Source: Rhizomys pruinosus
Lineage: Eukaryota; Chordata; Mammalia; Rodentia; Spalacidae
Direction: 5' to 3'
NCBI GenBank assembly: GCA_009823505.1
Contig: VZQC01008059.1
Span: 2,189,536-2,253,535, forward strand
Length of the DNA stretch: 64,000 nt
The translations under genes and the position numbers were made by a program. A model generated the notes under the pieces. The model did not search any database. It saw only the letters and a list, made by a program, of their open reading frames with translations, and was not told the DNA's origin. The first letter of the stretch is position 1. The number at the start of each line of letters is the position of its first letter. Shown one piece after another: positions 43,861-56,140 of this stretch.

Positions 43861-44532
43861 CATTTGTTCTCCTCATGATAGGCGTTCTGACTGGGGTGAG
43901 ATGGAATCTCAATGCAGTTTTAATCTGCATTTCCCTGATGGCTAAGAATGGTAAACTTTTTCCATATATTTATTGGCTACTTAATGTCTCCTTTTGAGAA
44001 CTGCCTGTTCAATTCTTTTACCCATTTATTAATTAGATGGCTTGGCTTTCATGCTCAATCCTTTGAGCTCTTTATAGACTAGATATGAATCCTCTGTCCT
44101 CTGTACAGTTGGCAAAGATTTTTCTCCCATTTTATAGGCAATCTGTTCTCTGATATTTTTTTCTCTTTACTGTGAGGAGACTGTTGACTTCATACAAGAC
44201 CATTTCTCATTTCTTGCTGTTATTTCCTGAACTATTGGAGTCCTTTACAGAAAACCCTTCCCTATGACTATATCTTGAAATATTTTGCCCATGTTTTCCT
44301 GTAGCAGTTTCAGAGTTTCAGGTTTTACGTTAAGGTCTTTTTGATCCATTTTGAATTAATTTTTGAATGAGGTGAAAGAGAAGGATCTAGTTTCCTTCTT
44401 CTACATGTGGCTATCCAGTTTTCCCAGCATCATTTATTAAAGAAGTGTGTGTCTCTTTTCTGGTGTATTCTTTAGCACCTTTGTCATAACTTAGGCGGCA
44501 ATAATGTATGAGTTTATTTCTGGATTCTTTTG

Positions 44533-44645
44533 CTTTTGAAAAACAGTATTTCACTATGTAACCTAGCCTAACCTCAAACTTGCTATAATCTTGCCTCTGC
44601 TTCCTAAGTGCTGGGATTACAGATGTATACCACCACACCTGACTT
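44533..44645 (-). mobile_element. Old B1-like SINE
   Basis: TTTCACTATGTAACCTAGCC ... GGGATTACAGATGTATACCA. Confidence 0.75.
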
Positions 44646-44700
44646 CAAAGTTGGTTTTTGATGTGCATATGAGAACGACGGACTTAGATGCTACACAGAT

Positions 44701-45305
44701 AGCCACAAAGAGAAAACACTGTCAGAACTTCTACAACCCTTTGCCAGGTCACTCCTCCCTCTCTGTCCTGCCAAAATCATGGCCTAGTTTCAAAGTTCTC
44801 TTATTTCCAAGGACCTGTCCTATTTTTTAGTGCCAGATCGTTATCAATCAGTGAGATGCATGAATCAAGTCACTCTGGAATTAGTTTGCAAATCTCATTA
44901 AGGGACAAAGCTAGTGCGATGAGATTAAAATTCTAACACAGATGAGGTTCTTGCCAGGCATCAGGACAACCCTGGTCCTGTACTTTTCTATACGCATAAT
45001 GTGGGCTATTGAAATGATGGAATGTGGGCTTCAAAGAAGATTCTACCAGTACTCTTTTCAAATTTGAAATACAAACTGAATTTGAGAAAGATCTCATAGG
45101 ACCTCAGATAAATATTGAAGCAAAAGTGTGATGGGTGTTTGACAAGGCTGATCTAATGTTGAAGTAATGGTATTTAGTAGTTTCTCCTCTCACCTTCCTG
45201 GGTGCTTCATAATAAAAGCATCTGGGTTCTTTCCCTAGTCTTAGGGCCAGATCTTATCACTGTCTTCCAAAACAGTCATTTACTCTGTTCTTAAGATTTT
45301 ATGCA
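44701..45305. other. No recognised feature
   Basis: Single-copy-looking sequence without credible open frames. Confidence 0.5.
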
Positions 45306-45490
45306 GAGACTTGAAGAGATGGCTCTAGCAGTTAAGAGTTCTTGCAGACAACTTGAGCTTTGTTCTCAACACCCACATCAGATGGTTCACAACCTCCTAT
45401 AACTAGTTCCATAGGATCCAAGACATTCTTCTAACTCTGAGGGCATCTGTGTATACACATGTACACAGACATACATATATGCATGTTTTT
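45306..45490 (+). mobile_element. B2 SINE, diverged
   Basis: AGACTTGAAGAGATGGCTCT ... CTAACTCTGAGGGCATCTGT. Confidence 0.82.
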
Positions 45491-45599
45491 ATCACCAATG
45501 TTTTATTGAAGCTCTGTGCATTTATGCATGATTTTTTAAAAAAATAAAATAACCTTTTAGAAAAAGAGTTTGTGCAAATCATCCTGATCAATGGGATAA

Positions 45600-45740
45600 A
45601 AGAGTTAATATTCATTCATTTATTCACTAGAAATTTACTAAGAACTCACCATGCACTAGCTGCTTCTAATTGTTTGCAAGAACACAGGCAAAATCACCAT
45701 GTTCACAGAGCTGTCATTATAACAGACACATGTACAGCCT
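45600..45740. repeat. Ancient mammalian repeat (L2-like)
   Basis: ATTCATTCATTTATTCACTA and ACTAAGAACTCACCATGCAC parallel the ancient repeat at 5140; low confidence. Confidence 0.4.
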
Positions 45741-45886
45741 ATGTTTTACAAGAAGAATTTTTTTCTTTACTATGACAGCAACTACTCAGCTCTGTGAAAA
45801 CAAATGCTGCAGTACGTGGAGAAGTAAGAATCAAAGTAAGAAGGTTTAAAAAAATAAAATAATAATGAAAGAAAAAAAAATAAGAA

Positions 45887-46025
45887 GTTTTTTTTTTGGT
45901 CTTTTTGAGATGGGGTCTCCCCATAGTCCCAGCTGTCCTGGAACTCACTCTGTAGACCAGGTTGGCCTTGAATTCACAAAGATCTGCCTGCCTCTGCCTC
46001 CCAAGTGCTAGGATTAAAGGCGTGT
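45887..46025 (-). mobile_element. B1 SINE
   Basis: Complement of B1, TTTTTGAGATGGGGTCTCCC ... AGGATTAAAGGCGTG. Confidence 0.93.
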
Positions 46026-46044
46026 TTTTTAAAACAACCATCGT

Positions 46045-46300
46045 AGGAGCTAGGAAGATGACATGGTGGTCACAAAGGACTTCCTGTGCAAACCTGATGA
46101 CCTAAGTTCAGTCCTCAGAACCCACATAAGAAGCTGGATACAGGGGCATGCATCTGTAATCCAAGTACTCCTACAGTGGCCCTGGGGGCAGAAATAGAAG
46201 AATCACCTGGAAGGCTGAGGGGCAGCTAGCCGAAAGTACACAAGAGTAGCAAAAACAAGAGGGATACTACCTCTACCAAATGGAAAGAGAGTACTATGAA
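46045..46300 (+). mobile_element. B4-type composite SINE
   Basis: A tRNA-like head (GATGACCTAAGTTCAGTCCT), a B1-like middle (ATGCATCTGTAATCCAAGTA) and a B4 end. Diverged. Confidence 0.75.
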
Positions 46301-46344
46301 AGAAAGTTCTCAGAAAAAAAAAAACTCCTGCATCTTGCAACCCT

Positions 46345-48556
46345 TATGGATAGTATGGAGAACTCTTAAAAGACTAAAAATGAAAAAACAAAAAAAAAGA
46401 CTAAAAATTAACCTACCATTTGAACCAGTCATACCACTCCTGGGTGTACACCCAAAGGATTCATCCTATTGAAGTGATGCTTGCACATCCATGTTTATTG
46501 CTCCTCTTTTAATAGTGAAGAGCTAGAAGCAAACTAAATGTCCCTCAACTGATGAGTGATTAAGGAAAATGTGGCACATTTACATAATGGAGTTCTAGAC
46601 AGTGGCAAAGAAAGACGACACCATAAAATTTGCAGGTAAATGGATGGAACTTGAAGCTGTCATGCTAAGTGAAGTAACATAGACTCTGAAAAACAAACAA
46701 TATGTTGTCTCTCATTTGTGGATCCTAGCACTAAATCCTTAAAAAGTAAGCATATCTCTAGTGTAACTCCTGGAACCAGGTATGTGAAAAGGAGCCAAGA
46801 AGGCACAAGGAAAGAGGGAAACTGAGACAGAAGGCTAGTAGATGACAGGTGTCACTGAGGAAGAAATGGATAAAATCAGGTACCTAAATAGGAGGGGAAG
46901 GGTTGTAGAAGGAAAGGGAGGGATAAAGGGAAAAAAGGAGCCCAAGAAAAGTGGGGCCATGGGACACTGGCAGTATCAAGGGAGAAATGGGGATATTTTA
47001 AATGGAGAAAACATGGAAGGAAAACTAGACAGGTAGAGAGAAAGCGGACAGATTAATAATGCCTCCCTGGAGTAAAAAACCTGAGAGAATCATATGAGTC
47101 TAACAATATACTGACAAATTACACACACAATACCTCTACATGAGTCCATATGCAAAGATGAAGGCTGCGTGTCAGGAAACAGTACCAGACAGGAGAAACC
47201 TTCCTTTGAGTCATTGGCCTGGGTAGTCCAAGAGACCCCCCAATATTACACAGGCTATTGTCACAGCCCTTGATTGCCACCCAGAACCTGAAGGTAAGAC
47301 CCTATTGCTGAACACAGGACATACTTCAGAGACCCACTCTTGAGCAAAAGGGCTGGATCAGCCTGGAAGCCACCTCCCCTGAAGACTAGCTCTCATAGCT
47401 GTGGAGAGCACTATGCAAGTTGCTAAGGGAGAACATCAATCAATGGTCCAACATCAGCCTCAAGACCAAATATCCACATCAATGACCAGCACAGCATATG
47501 ACATCCGGGCAATAGTGGCACTTTTATCTTGGGGGGAAATCAATGGCTAATTAATTAGACTTAAAGCCCACTCAATGGAATGGAAGGAAACTCATGTGTG
47601 GAATTGTAAACATAGCCAGATGGACACAGCTGGAGAGGTCATGGATCTTAGAGAAAACCCCAAGGTTGACACATCCCTAGGCTAAGATAACATCCTACTA
47701 ACTACAAAAGAAGTATCCTTCTATTTGCAGACAAATATCCCAGACACCACTCAGAAAAGAAGCTTCCTTTTTACCAGATAAGAATAGCACAGAATTCCAC
47801 AACTGGACACAGACATGGTCTGTGAATGGCTTATGCCTACACAACACATCTACAATGCAAACTCTACACAAAAGACCCACGCATCATAGAACAAGGACCC
47901 AAGAAGGCATTAACTACCTCTTAACTCTCATTAAGGAAGCTCCTCCATGCAACAGGAGACCAGGAGCTCAAAAGGGCCTGAATGGCCAAACCGTGAAGAT
48001 TAGGAGTCTACAGAGTGTGGGTCCACAGACACCCGTCCAGGGCTCAGGGAACATTGCAGAAGAGGAGCCAGAAATATTGTAAGAGCCAGGGAGGTGGTCT
48101 GAAATCAAACGGAAATGAATCCTACAAGCTCCAGGGACCCTGTTCATGTGAACCTACAGCATCAGTATCAGCATGCACAAGAGCCAAGCAAGCTCAGTCG
48201 GACAAAAACCCAGCACAGAACTGCAGAAATGGGTAGCAAAGCCCAATCTGGACTGAAGAAATATTGGCAGGTGATGGGAGTTGGGTGAGGAAGCCTTGGC
48301 CTTCTTTAGAAAAGGGACTCCAGATAGGCTGACTAGAGATCAGGGGATGAGCTGGCACTGAGGAGTGGGTGAGGAGAGCAAGAGTAGGGGGGTGCAATGG
48401 ACCCTCACACTAATGACAGAATGTGTGAACCCCGAGGGGGGCAGGGTGCTGTGGGAGGGTGCCAAGAGAGAAACAGGTATGAAGGCAATTAAGACTGAAA
48501 AATTATGTATGAAACACATAAAAATTCAATTAAAAATTTTTAATAAAAAAAAAAAA
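46345..48556 (+). mobile_element. L1 (Lx-type) ORF2 end with 1.8-kb 3'UTR
   Basis: ORF2 end (46345-46740): ACCTACCATTTGAACCAGTC, GGTGTACACCCAAAGGATTC and TAATGGAGTTCTAGACAGTG. Then a long, mostly complete 3'UTR with AGGACCTCAAGAAG-type text. It runs through GAACATTGCAGAAGAGGAGC and GCATGCACAAGAGCCAAGC to AATTCAATTAAAAATTTTTA and a 13-A tail. It serves as the reference for the shorter copies in the window. Confidence 0.85.
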
Positions 48557-49518
48557 ACTCCCACATTCTGAACTAAATTTCCTGCAAGGCTGACCAACTA
48601 ATTAGTTCTTTAATGACTGGGAAGAGTTTAGAATGTTGCAGATCCAGTCTATTCATTAATCATCTGGGGACATCTTTAACCCCATAAATAGCCCACCTGC
48701 TTGCCTCTGTTTCTCACTTAACATTCTTGTAACTAATAAGTTAGTATTAAGTTAGCAGACCACCAGGTCCCACCTATCGAAAGGCTAAGAATGTCCTCAG
48801 ATAGCATCTGAGACCTGCAGTAGAAACCACTCAGATTTGCTATGACCCGCCTTCTAAATGTAACCACCAATGTATTTGAAAAGTGTCTTGATTTATGACC
48901 TTTCTTTGTTCTGATATTATAAAACCATAATGCAACATGGAATTGTGGGTAATCTAAATCTATGTTCCAGGGCCATGGTCACTCATACGTGGCTCCAGAA
49001 TAGACTACCTCTTGGCCCCTTTGAGGTGAGAGTTCTGCTTTTGCGTCAACAGTGTCAAATCACAAACATGACCTCCATGAACCCTCAGTGCCATACACCT
49101 GCCAGTGCACATATAAACACATACACATTAAATAAGTATTTTAAAAATACATAAGTAACACCACAAAGATTCGGTGAAAATGTAACATTTGACAGAAATG
49201 CTAGTGAACAGAAAGCATTTATATCATTTATGCAAAATAGCGATAACAAATGACATAAAATGTAGGAATGAATTTTACAAAATGAACTGATGACTTTTCA
49301 TTAACCTTGAAACCAAAAAAGCTACTGCAAACAAATGCACTGAGCTATGTGCTCTTATGACCCAGGAGCCTGAGCTTGATCTTTTGGAAGCTCAATTTGC
49401 TACCCCACCCAAAGGTAGTAAACAAATGTGGGAATGCTTGAGATTAACGTATCAAAGAGCTGAAAGGCTGCACCACCTCTTCACTGAAAATGATGAAGAA
49501 TGATAAGAATGCTTCACA
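48557..49518. other. No recognised gene
   Basis: Single-copy-looking sequence; nothing supported. Confidence 0.5.
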
Positions 49519-49520
49519 GT

Positions 49521-49588
<68 letters not shown>
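49519..49588. repeat. (GT)n(GA)n compound microsatellite
   Basis: About 13 GT units directly followed by about 21 GA units. Perfect. Confidence 0.95.
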
Positions 49589-49592
<4 letters not shown>

Positions 49593-49804
49593 TTAGGCCT
49601 GGGACTGAAATGGCAAGATTGTCTGATAAGATACAGGTGGACTCAAGTTTATAGTTCCCCAAAATTAACTGATGCTGGAGAAATGGCTTTGAATAAAATG
49701 TAGGTGACCCCTGACTCAGCAGCACAGTTCTGGGAGGCATCTAGAGGAAGAGGTGCCCTCCAAGTTTGGGCCCACTGGTTTTTGTTGTTGTTGTTATTGT
49801 TATT

Positions 49805-49925
49805 GTTTGGACTTTTTGAAACAGTGTCTTCCTGTAGCCCCAGCTAGCCTGGAACTCCCTCTATAAACCAGGCTGGCCTTAAAATCACACAGAGATCCAC
49901 CTGCCTTTGCCTCCTAAGTTGGGTG
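49805..49925 (-). mobile_element. B1 SINE, 3'-complement
   Basis: ACTTTTTGAAACAGTGTCTT ... CACCTGCCTTTGCCTCC; the T-rich GTT array on the left (49780-49804) is its tail. Confidence 0.88.
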
Positions 49926-49943
49926 AGCTCCAGACCCCTGTCT

Positions 49944-49944
49944 C

Positions 49945-49993
<49 letters not shown>

Positions 49994-50000
49994 AAATAAA
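49944..50000. repeat. (AAAT)n microsatellite
   Basis: AAAT units, after text resembling a B1 end (GACCCCTGTCTCTAAATAAA). Confidence 0.93.
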
Positions 50001-50280
50001 GTTTAGAGTCAGGCTATTCAGGTATTCAGGTTTATACAGAATAGTAATGCCACAATAAAACACAACCAGTAGCCCACCCTGCTCCCATTATAAAATACAT
50101 GGGAGTTGCCCCCCCTAGGTCCTTCTGAGACACTTTCCAAGGCAACATTGAAGTATTGTCCTCTCAATAGCAGAGAGAGGTCCACAAACTCCAGGTAATT
50201 CCACGTGACCCTAAGATCAGCAGTATCAAGTTAAGGCTGGAATCCTGAAATCGCAGGGTGGTGGTTAAGAAATGGGTCCT

Positions 50281-50528
50281 CGGGGCTGGAGAGATGGCCT
50301 AGCGGTTAAGAGCGCCGACCGCTCTTACAGAGGACCCAGGTTCGATCCCCAGCACCCACATGGCGGCCGAGAGCCATCTGAAACTCCAATTCCAGGAGAA
50401 CTCCAGCTCCAGGGGAATCCGAGACCCTCTTCTGACCTCCGCGGCATTGCACGACACGGGTGCACAAACTTGCATGCAGACAGTACATTCATACACATAT
50501 AGAAATAAATAAAATAAAATAAAAAAAA
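50281..50528 (+). mobile_element. Young B2 SINE with 11-bp TSD
   Basis: Full length, carrying the tandem 17-bp blocks at 50382-50398 and 50399-50415. Flanked by AAATGGGTCCT at 50270-50280 and 50529-50539. It represents the subfamily with the GCCTAGCGGTTAAGAGCGCC head. Confidence 0.96.
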
Positions 50529-50794
50529 AAATGGGTCCTGAAAACAGAGAGAACTTGTTCCAAATTCTGCCTGAGTTATTTCTGTTTGTGTGATCTTGGG
50601 CGAATTCCTTAACCTCTTAGGTCTGTTTCAACATCCATTCAACAGTAGCAATAGCACTGCTTTTCTGAAAGAAGTGAAAGATATCATTCATGGAAACACA
50701 CTGTGCCTAACACAGAATGTAGGCTTGATGGATGAGATTATAACAAAAATGATCTTTTCGAACCACATTCAGCCATTATGAAATTCAATTTATA

Positions 50795-50900
50795 GATTCA
50801 TTAAATGAGGCTCAAAATAGTTAATCCACTTTCCCTAGACCACATAGTTAATAGACAGCCAGATTTCTGATTCCAAATTCACTGTTTTATGCTAAAGTAG
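50795..50900 (+). repeat. MIR SINE
   Basis: ATTAAATGAGGCTCAAAATA followed by ACCACATAGTTAATAGACAG and CCAGATTTCTGATTCC preserve the MIR core order. Confidence 0.6.
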
Positions 50901-51276
50901 ACAGTGACCCTTCACTTCGGCTTGGCTTCATGTGACCCCAGCCAAGTACACCAGTCAGGAGGCCTGCTCCATTCCACCACTGCCCGGGGAAACATGCGTT
51001 GTCTCTGGTGTGAGGGGAGCCATTTTCTTGGGTGAAGGTGTGTCATGGTGGGACACTGGCAATTGACATGATTAACCAGAAAAGGCACACATAAGAAGCT
51101 GGCTAGAAACAGCATTGAGAGGCTTGAAATCACAATGAGAGGCTTAAATTCAAGTCCAGATTCTACCACTAAAACCAGTATCACCTGTCTCTGAAGCTGT
51201 TCAAGAACCTCATATCCCTACTCTATACTGTGATGATGGTCTCTCCCCTCTGTAAACTCTAATAATGAACTGGAAA

Positions 51277-51540
51277 CACATTTCAGTGAGTAAAGTGCTC
51301 GCACATACACGAGAACCTGGGTTTGGATTCCCAGCACTTACATAAAAACCAGGCACTACAGTACATGTATAATCCCAACCCTGGAAAGCTAGAGACCAGA
51401 TCTGTGGCTCCCCAGCCAACCAACCTACCCAAAAAGGTGAGTTTCGGGTTCAGTGAGAGACCCTGTCTCAAAAAATAAAGTGGAGATCAATACAGGAAGA
51501 TACTCAACATTGATCTCTGGCCTCCACATGTACATACATA
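51277..51540 (+). mobile_element. B4-type composite SINE
   Basis: TTCAGTGAGTAAAGTGCTCG, GGTTTGGATTCCCAGCACTT, GTGAGAGACCCTGTCTCAAA and TCTGGCCTCCACATGTACAT in B4 order. The tail is the CA array. Confidence 0.85.
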
Positions 51541-51542
51541 TA

Positions 51543-51548
51543 CCACAC

Positions 51549-51579
<31 letters not shown>

Positions 51580-51829
51580 CACACCACACCACACACACAC
51601 CACACCACACACACACACACACACCACATACACACAAACACACATAGGCACACACAAACACGCACACACACCACACCACTCACACACATGCACACATACC
51701 ACACACACACAAACACACACATCACACCACACACACACACATACATCACACCACACATACACACCACACACCGCACATACACACCACACCATACACACAC
51801 AAACACACACACACACACACGCACACATT
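51543..51829. repeat. (CA)n array with CACACC interruptions
   Basis: Nearly 290 bp of CA units with regular ACCACAC, CATAC and CAAACAC interruptions. Long antisense frames rich in Cys/Val (51487-52065) are artefacts. Confidence 0.95.
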
Positions 51830-52047
51830 TTTAAAGTCAAAATGAGAGCAGAATGGAGAGGAAGAATAAGGAAGGTTATTAAAGTGAAGATATGGGAAGA
51901 GTATGAGTAAATAACATGCATAATAATATATAATTTATAATGAAAGCCACTATTTTGTTCACTAAGAATAATTACTAAAAAGTAGAAAACAAAATCCAAT
52001 AAGGAAAAAATAATATCTATTTTATAACCTTTAAAAATGTATAGGTA

Positions 52048-52200
52048 AGCAGGGCGTGTTGGCACACACCTTTAATCCCAGCACTTGGGAGGCAGAGGCA
52101 GGTGGATCTTTGTGAGTTCAAAGCCAGCCTGGTCTACAGAGTGAGTTCCAGGACAGCTGAGGCTACAGGGAGACCCTGTCTCAAAAAGACCAAAAAAAAA
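52048..52200 (+). mobile_element. B1 SINE with 14-bp TSD
   Basis: AGCAGGGCGTGTTGGCACAC ... AAAAAGACC and an A tail; flanked by AAAATGTATAGGTA at 52034-52047 and 52201-52214. Confidence 0.95.
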
Positions 52201-52284
52201 AAAATGTATAGGTAGGAGGTCATTGTAAGAACAGATCTCCTGCACTAAACTCAAAAGACCAAAATGGGGAAGGTGATCCAAAAT

Positions 52285-52362
52285 GACCTTGAACTTTCGA
52301 TCCTCTTGTCTCTGCCTCCCAAGTGCTAGGATTACAAATGCGTGCTCCTCAACCTGGCTCCT
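52285..52362 (-). mobile_element. Old B1 monomer
   Basis: GACCTTGAACTTTCGATCCT and CAAGTGCTAGGATTACAAAT. Confidence 0.75.
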
Positions 52363-53519
52363 CAGCCCTTTTCCGTCTATGAAACCAATCTCTATTCTTC
52401 AGCAAAACTGAATAGAAAGAGATACTCTCAAATCCTAAAAGCACAAGAAACAACTAAATCTTTACCTTCCTGTAATTTTATTTGTTGATAATAATCACTT
52501 ACATTAATGGAGTGCTTACTATGGTAAATATTATCCAGGAATGTTAATACACTGCTTCACTGTGTCTCATGGTATTCCAACACAACCCACCTTCTTACTT
52601 CTACTAATCAAAAGATAAACAGGAGTTTGTCAACCATTAAGCCAACCATTAGGCAGAGATTTCAGTCACAGTCTGCCAGCCTCCAAGACAGTGCTCACAA
52701 CACAATCCTATTGTTCATGAGTAATGATGAGAATTATCTTGGAGTAAGCACTTCTTTATGCCCAAGATTTTTCTTTCTACTGACTTTGCATACATTAACT
52801 TCTTATGGAGCAAAGAAGAAACCACCGTTAATTTAGGTGAATTTTGGCCAGTGACTCCAGTTCTGAGTTGCAAACACTGCATGTGTTCTCCTTCCTGTAG
52901 TGTCCCCTTTGTTGGGCTGGGTCTTATCTGCTGGAATGGCCTAGTATAAAGATGTCCAGGGTGACAACCAAACTAAGTGCCTTTAAAAAAAAAAAAATTC
53001 TTGCTTCGAAGTCTCCAAAAAATTTTCCCCTTTATTTCTTTCAGAGCAAAAACTTCAGGAAGAGTATTTGCCCACCAAAAACCATCTCTTCCAGCACAAC
53101 TGTGAGAGAAAAGTCACATGAATCAGCCTGGCTCTGGCTCCTCATTACCATCTGCCTTCAGACACTCTCCCTCTGCCCAAATCTAACTCCTCATTTTTAA
53201 TTTATTTTATTTTGCTGCATCTTGTTGTACGTTTTTATAAACCACTTTAAATCTCTTTGGAAAAGAAACATTGATGAATAAATAAATACAGAATAAAATT
53301 GCCCATTTGCTGGGTGCCGGGATAATCAGAAGAGTTACTCCTATCATCATCAGACCAACAGCAAAACTGTCAGATTATCTTTCCATATAGGCTCTGGAAA
53401 GGTAATGCATAAACAGTGGTTCGACCTAAATCAGACTGATGGATGCATGGACTAGGTACAGGATGATCAAGAGACAAAAGGGAAAACCTTGAGGGGATCT
53501 CTAGTTCTGTGCTACCACA
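52363..53519. other. No recognised gene
   Basis: A possible L2/MIR trace at 52500-52570 (GAGTGCTTACTATGGTAAAT). A 13-A run at 52987. Nothing else supported. Confidence 0.5.
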
Positions 53520-53524
53520 GCCAG

Positions 53525-53670
53525 CAAAAGGCCAGTAAGACAGCTCAGCAGGTAAAGATGCTTGCCTCCAAGCCTGATGATGAGTTCAAGCCCAGTGACC
53601 AATCCCACAAGGGTTCACCAGCACATGAGCTCCCTCTCCCCAGACAAATAAACAAAATGTACTTTAAATC
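53525..53670 (+). mobile_element. B3-type SINE
   Basis: GACAGCTCAGCAGGTAAAGA, CTTGCCTCCAAGCCTGATGA; tail ACAAATAAACAAAATG. Confidence 0.8.
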
Positions 53671-53740
53671 AAAATTACAATTACATGGTCCTTCATTTTG
53701 AGACAGACAATACCAGCAAGCACTGTGAAGAAGGGGTGGG

Positions 53741-53970
53741 GACTGGAGAGATAACTACTGCTTAAGCACACATATTGCTCATGCAAAGAACTTGAATTCA
53801 GTTCCCAGCACCAACATCAGGCGGCTCACAACCACCTCTAACTCCAGCTCCAGGGCATCTGATGCCTGCTTCTGGTCTCCAGGGGCACCTGTAGTCACAT
53901 GCACATCGTATACCTATCCACACATAGACACACACTCGTACACAGAATTAAAAATAAAGTCTTACAAAAA
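53741..53970 (+). mobile_element. B2 SINE, diverged
   Basis: GACTGGAGAGATAACTACTG, TCCAGCTCCAGGGCATCTGA, ending AAAAATAAAGTCTTAC. Confidence 0.85.
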
Positions 53971-54081
53971 AGAACTATAGGGAGAGGAGCTCCTAATTCA
54001 TACACACATACCTGAGTATGTTCTAAGCATCATCTTGTCCACTTTGCAAGGAGCAGAAGAAATTTTTAAAAGAAACTTACA

Positions 54082-54314
54082 GGGGCTGGAGAGATGGCCT
54101 AGCGGTTAAGAGCGCCGACCGCTCTTGCAGAGGACCCGGGTTCGATCCCCAGCACCCACATGGCGGCTGAGAACTGTCTGAAACTCCAATTCTGGGAGAA
54201 CTCCAGCTCCAGGGGAATCCGACACCTTCTTCTGACCTCCGCGGCATTGCACGACACGGGTGCACAGACTTGCATGCAGACAGTACATTCGTACACATAC
54301 AGAAATAAATAAAA

Positions 54315-54347
<33 letters not shown>
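54082..54347 (+). mobile_element. Young B2 SINE with 14-bp TSD
   Basis: Full length with the 17-bp duplication; (AAT)n tail at 54317-54347. Flanked by AAAAGAAACTTACA at 54068-54081 and 54348-54361. Confidence 0.97.
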
Positions 54348-54351
<4 letters not shown>

Positions 54352-54361
54352 GAAACTTACA

Positions 54362-54470
54362 AAGCTGGAGGGCAGGCTCGGTAGTCAGGAGCACTGGCTG
54401 CTCTTCCAGGTTGGGTTCCCAGAATGTACATGGCAGCTATCAACCATTCAAAATGTGGGCATTGCACACA
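54362..54470 (+). mobile_element. B2 SINE fragment, old
   Basis: AGCTGGAGGGCAGGCTCGGT and GAGCACTGGCTGCTCTTCC with a shortened 3' part. Confidence 0.7.
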
Positions 54471-54474
54471 TGTG

Positions 54475-56140
54475 GAAACAGATGTTAGCAAGGACGAAAT
54501 AAGGAAAATGGGAATATCCAACTGGGAAGGAAAGAGGGAACGAATACAAGGAACCATGAGGAAGAAGGAACTCAAGAAGAAAGAATAATAGAAGGGTGTT
54601 ATCAATGAGTAAAATGGGGCACTTAATACTTAAACTTGGGAGGAAGGAGAGTGGTTAGCAGGGAAAGAGAGAAGAGAGATAAAGTTTAAGTGGCATAAAA
54701 GACCAGAGGTAAATGTACTAACTCAAACCCCTCCTAAAAATACACATATAATATCTGAGCATAAGTGCATGTGTATACCTGAAGGCTGTATAAGAAGGAA
54801 CACAGTGTCAGATAGGGAGGCCCTTCAAGTTGTTGGTCAGGATAGTCCAAGAGACTCCCAAAATAACACAAGCTAAGGCCTGAGCCCCTGATTGCCTCCC
54901 AGAACTTGAAGGTAATATCCTTACTGCTGAAAACAAGACATATTTTGGACACAAGACTTGGAGCAGTGGAGCTGGAAGTGACCTGGAAGCCCTTCCAGGA
55001 AGACCAGCCCTCATAGCTCTAGAGGATAGTATACAAGTTGCTAATGAGGAAAAATCAATCAGTGGTCCAACCCAGCTGTAAAGTTACCTCTAGTGGTGCA
55101 GTAGTGCACTTTTATCTAGGGAGTTATTAACAGCTATCTAATTGGACTTAAAGACCTCTCAATGTGAGAGAAGTCATGGGTGGTCCTGTAAATATAGCCA
55201 GATTCATATGACTGGAGACCTCATAGATCCTAGAGAAAACCATACCTCTGTCATATCTCTAGAAGAATGAAATTTTTTACCATATGTTAAACATGGATCC
55301 TTATATTTACAGACAAGTATACCATATAGCACTCATCAAAGAAGCTTCTTCTTGCAACAGCTAGAGACTATTACAGAGGTCCACAACTGGTCATACACAG
55401 GGAATTTAGGTCTGAGAGATGCCCAGCCCTAAATGACGCATCTACAGTGGAACCTCTACACCTAAGACTCATGGAACACAGTGGAACAGGGGTGGAGAGG
55501 ATATTAATACATCTGTCAATTCTCAGCAAAAAGTTTCCTCATAAAACAGAATGTGATGCACACAGAAGGCCACAACTGGCGAAGCGTTAGAGAATGAGAG
55601 ACTGCAGAGTGTGTGTCCCTGGACAGGACTCCTGTATTAAACCTCACCCACCCCTGGGACGATTTCAGAAGAGGGGCAAAAAAGAGCATAAGAGCCAGGG
55701 TTGGTGCATGAACACAAGGAAACAGAATCTTACAGGCCTCTGGGAACTTGCTCATATGAACTTGCAACAATAGTAACAACATGCACAAGGCCCATGCCAA
55801 CTCAATCAGACAAAAACCCTGCATAGAACTAGGGAAATGGGCAGCAGGCCCCAATCCTAGCCTAGGAACCATTGGCAACTGATTAACACCTGGTAAGGGA
55901 GAGTAGGTCTTCTTTAAGGGAGTGACTCGAGATAGGCTGACTAGACTCCAGTGCATAAACTTGAACCAAGGAACATCTGGGTACAAATGCTGGACCAGAT
56001 GGGACTTAACATATATGACAGAATGCATGAAATCCACTGGCTGGGCTGGGGTGGGGGGCACTCATTTGATTGGAAAGGAGGTCTGAATATGATTAAGATC
56101 TATTATATGAAATACACAAAAACTCAGTAAAATATTTTTT
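54475..56140 (+). mobile_element. L1 (Lx-type) long 3'UTR
   Basis: Collinear with 46820-48556: AATACAAGGAACCATGAGGA, ATAGTCCAAGAGACTCCCAA and GCATCTACAGTGGAACCTCT. It continues through CCTGTATTAAACCTCACC and AACATGCACAAGGCCCATGC, to AATACACAAAAACTCAGTAA. Confidence 0.85.

Larger units (their letters stand above)
42722..44700 (-). mobile_element. Old L1 ORF2 3' half, antisense, multiply interrupted
   Basis: ORF2 text in reverse, for example CCCACCAGCAATGTGTAAGA near 43570, CTGGGGTGAGATGGAATCTC near 43895 and TCCAGTTTTCCCAGCATCAT near 44415. It hosts a B2 (42838), a U3 retropseudogene (43121) and two old B1s (43715, 44533). Confidence 0.8.

Noticed and set aside
51487..52065. A 192-residue Cys/Val-rich frame
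   Set aside because: It is the antisense reading of the CA array.
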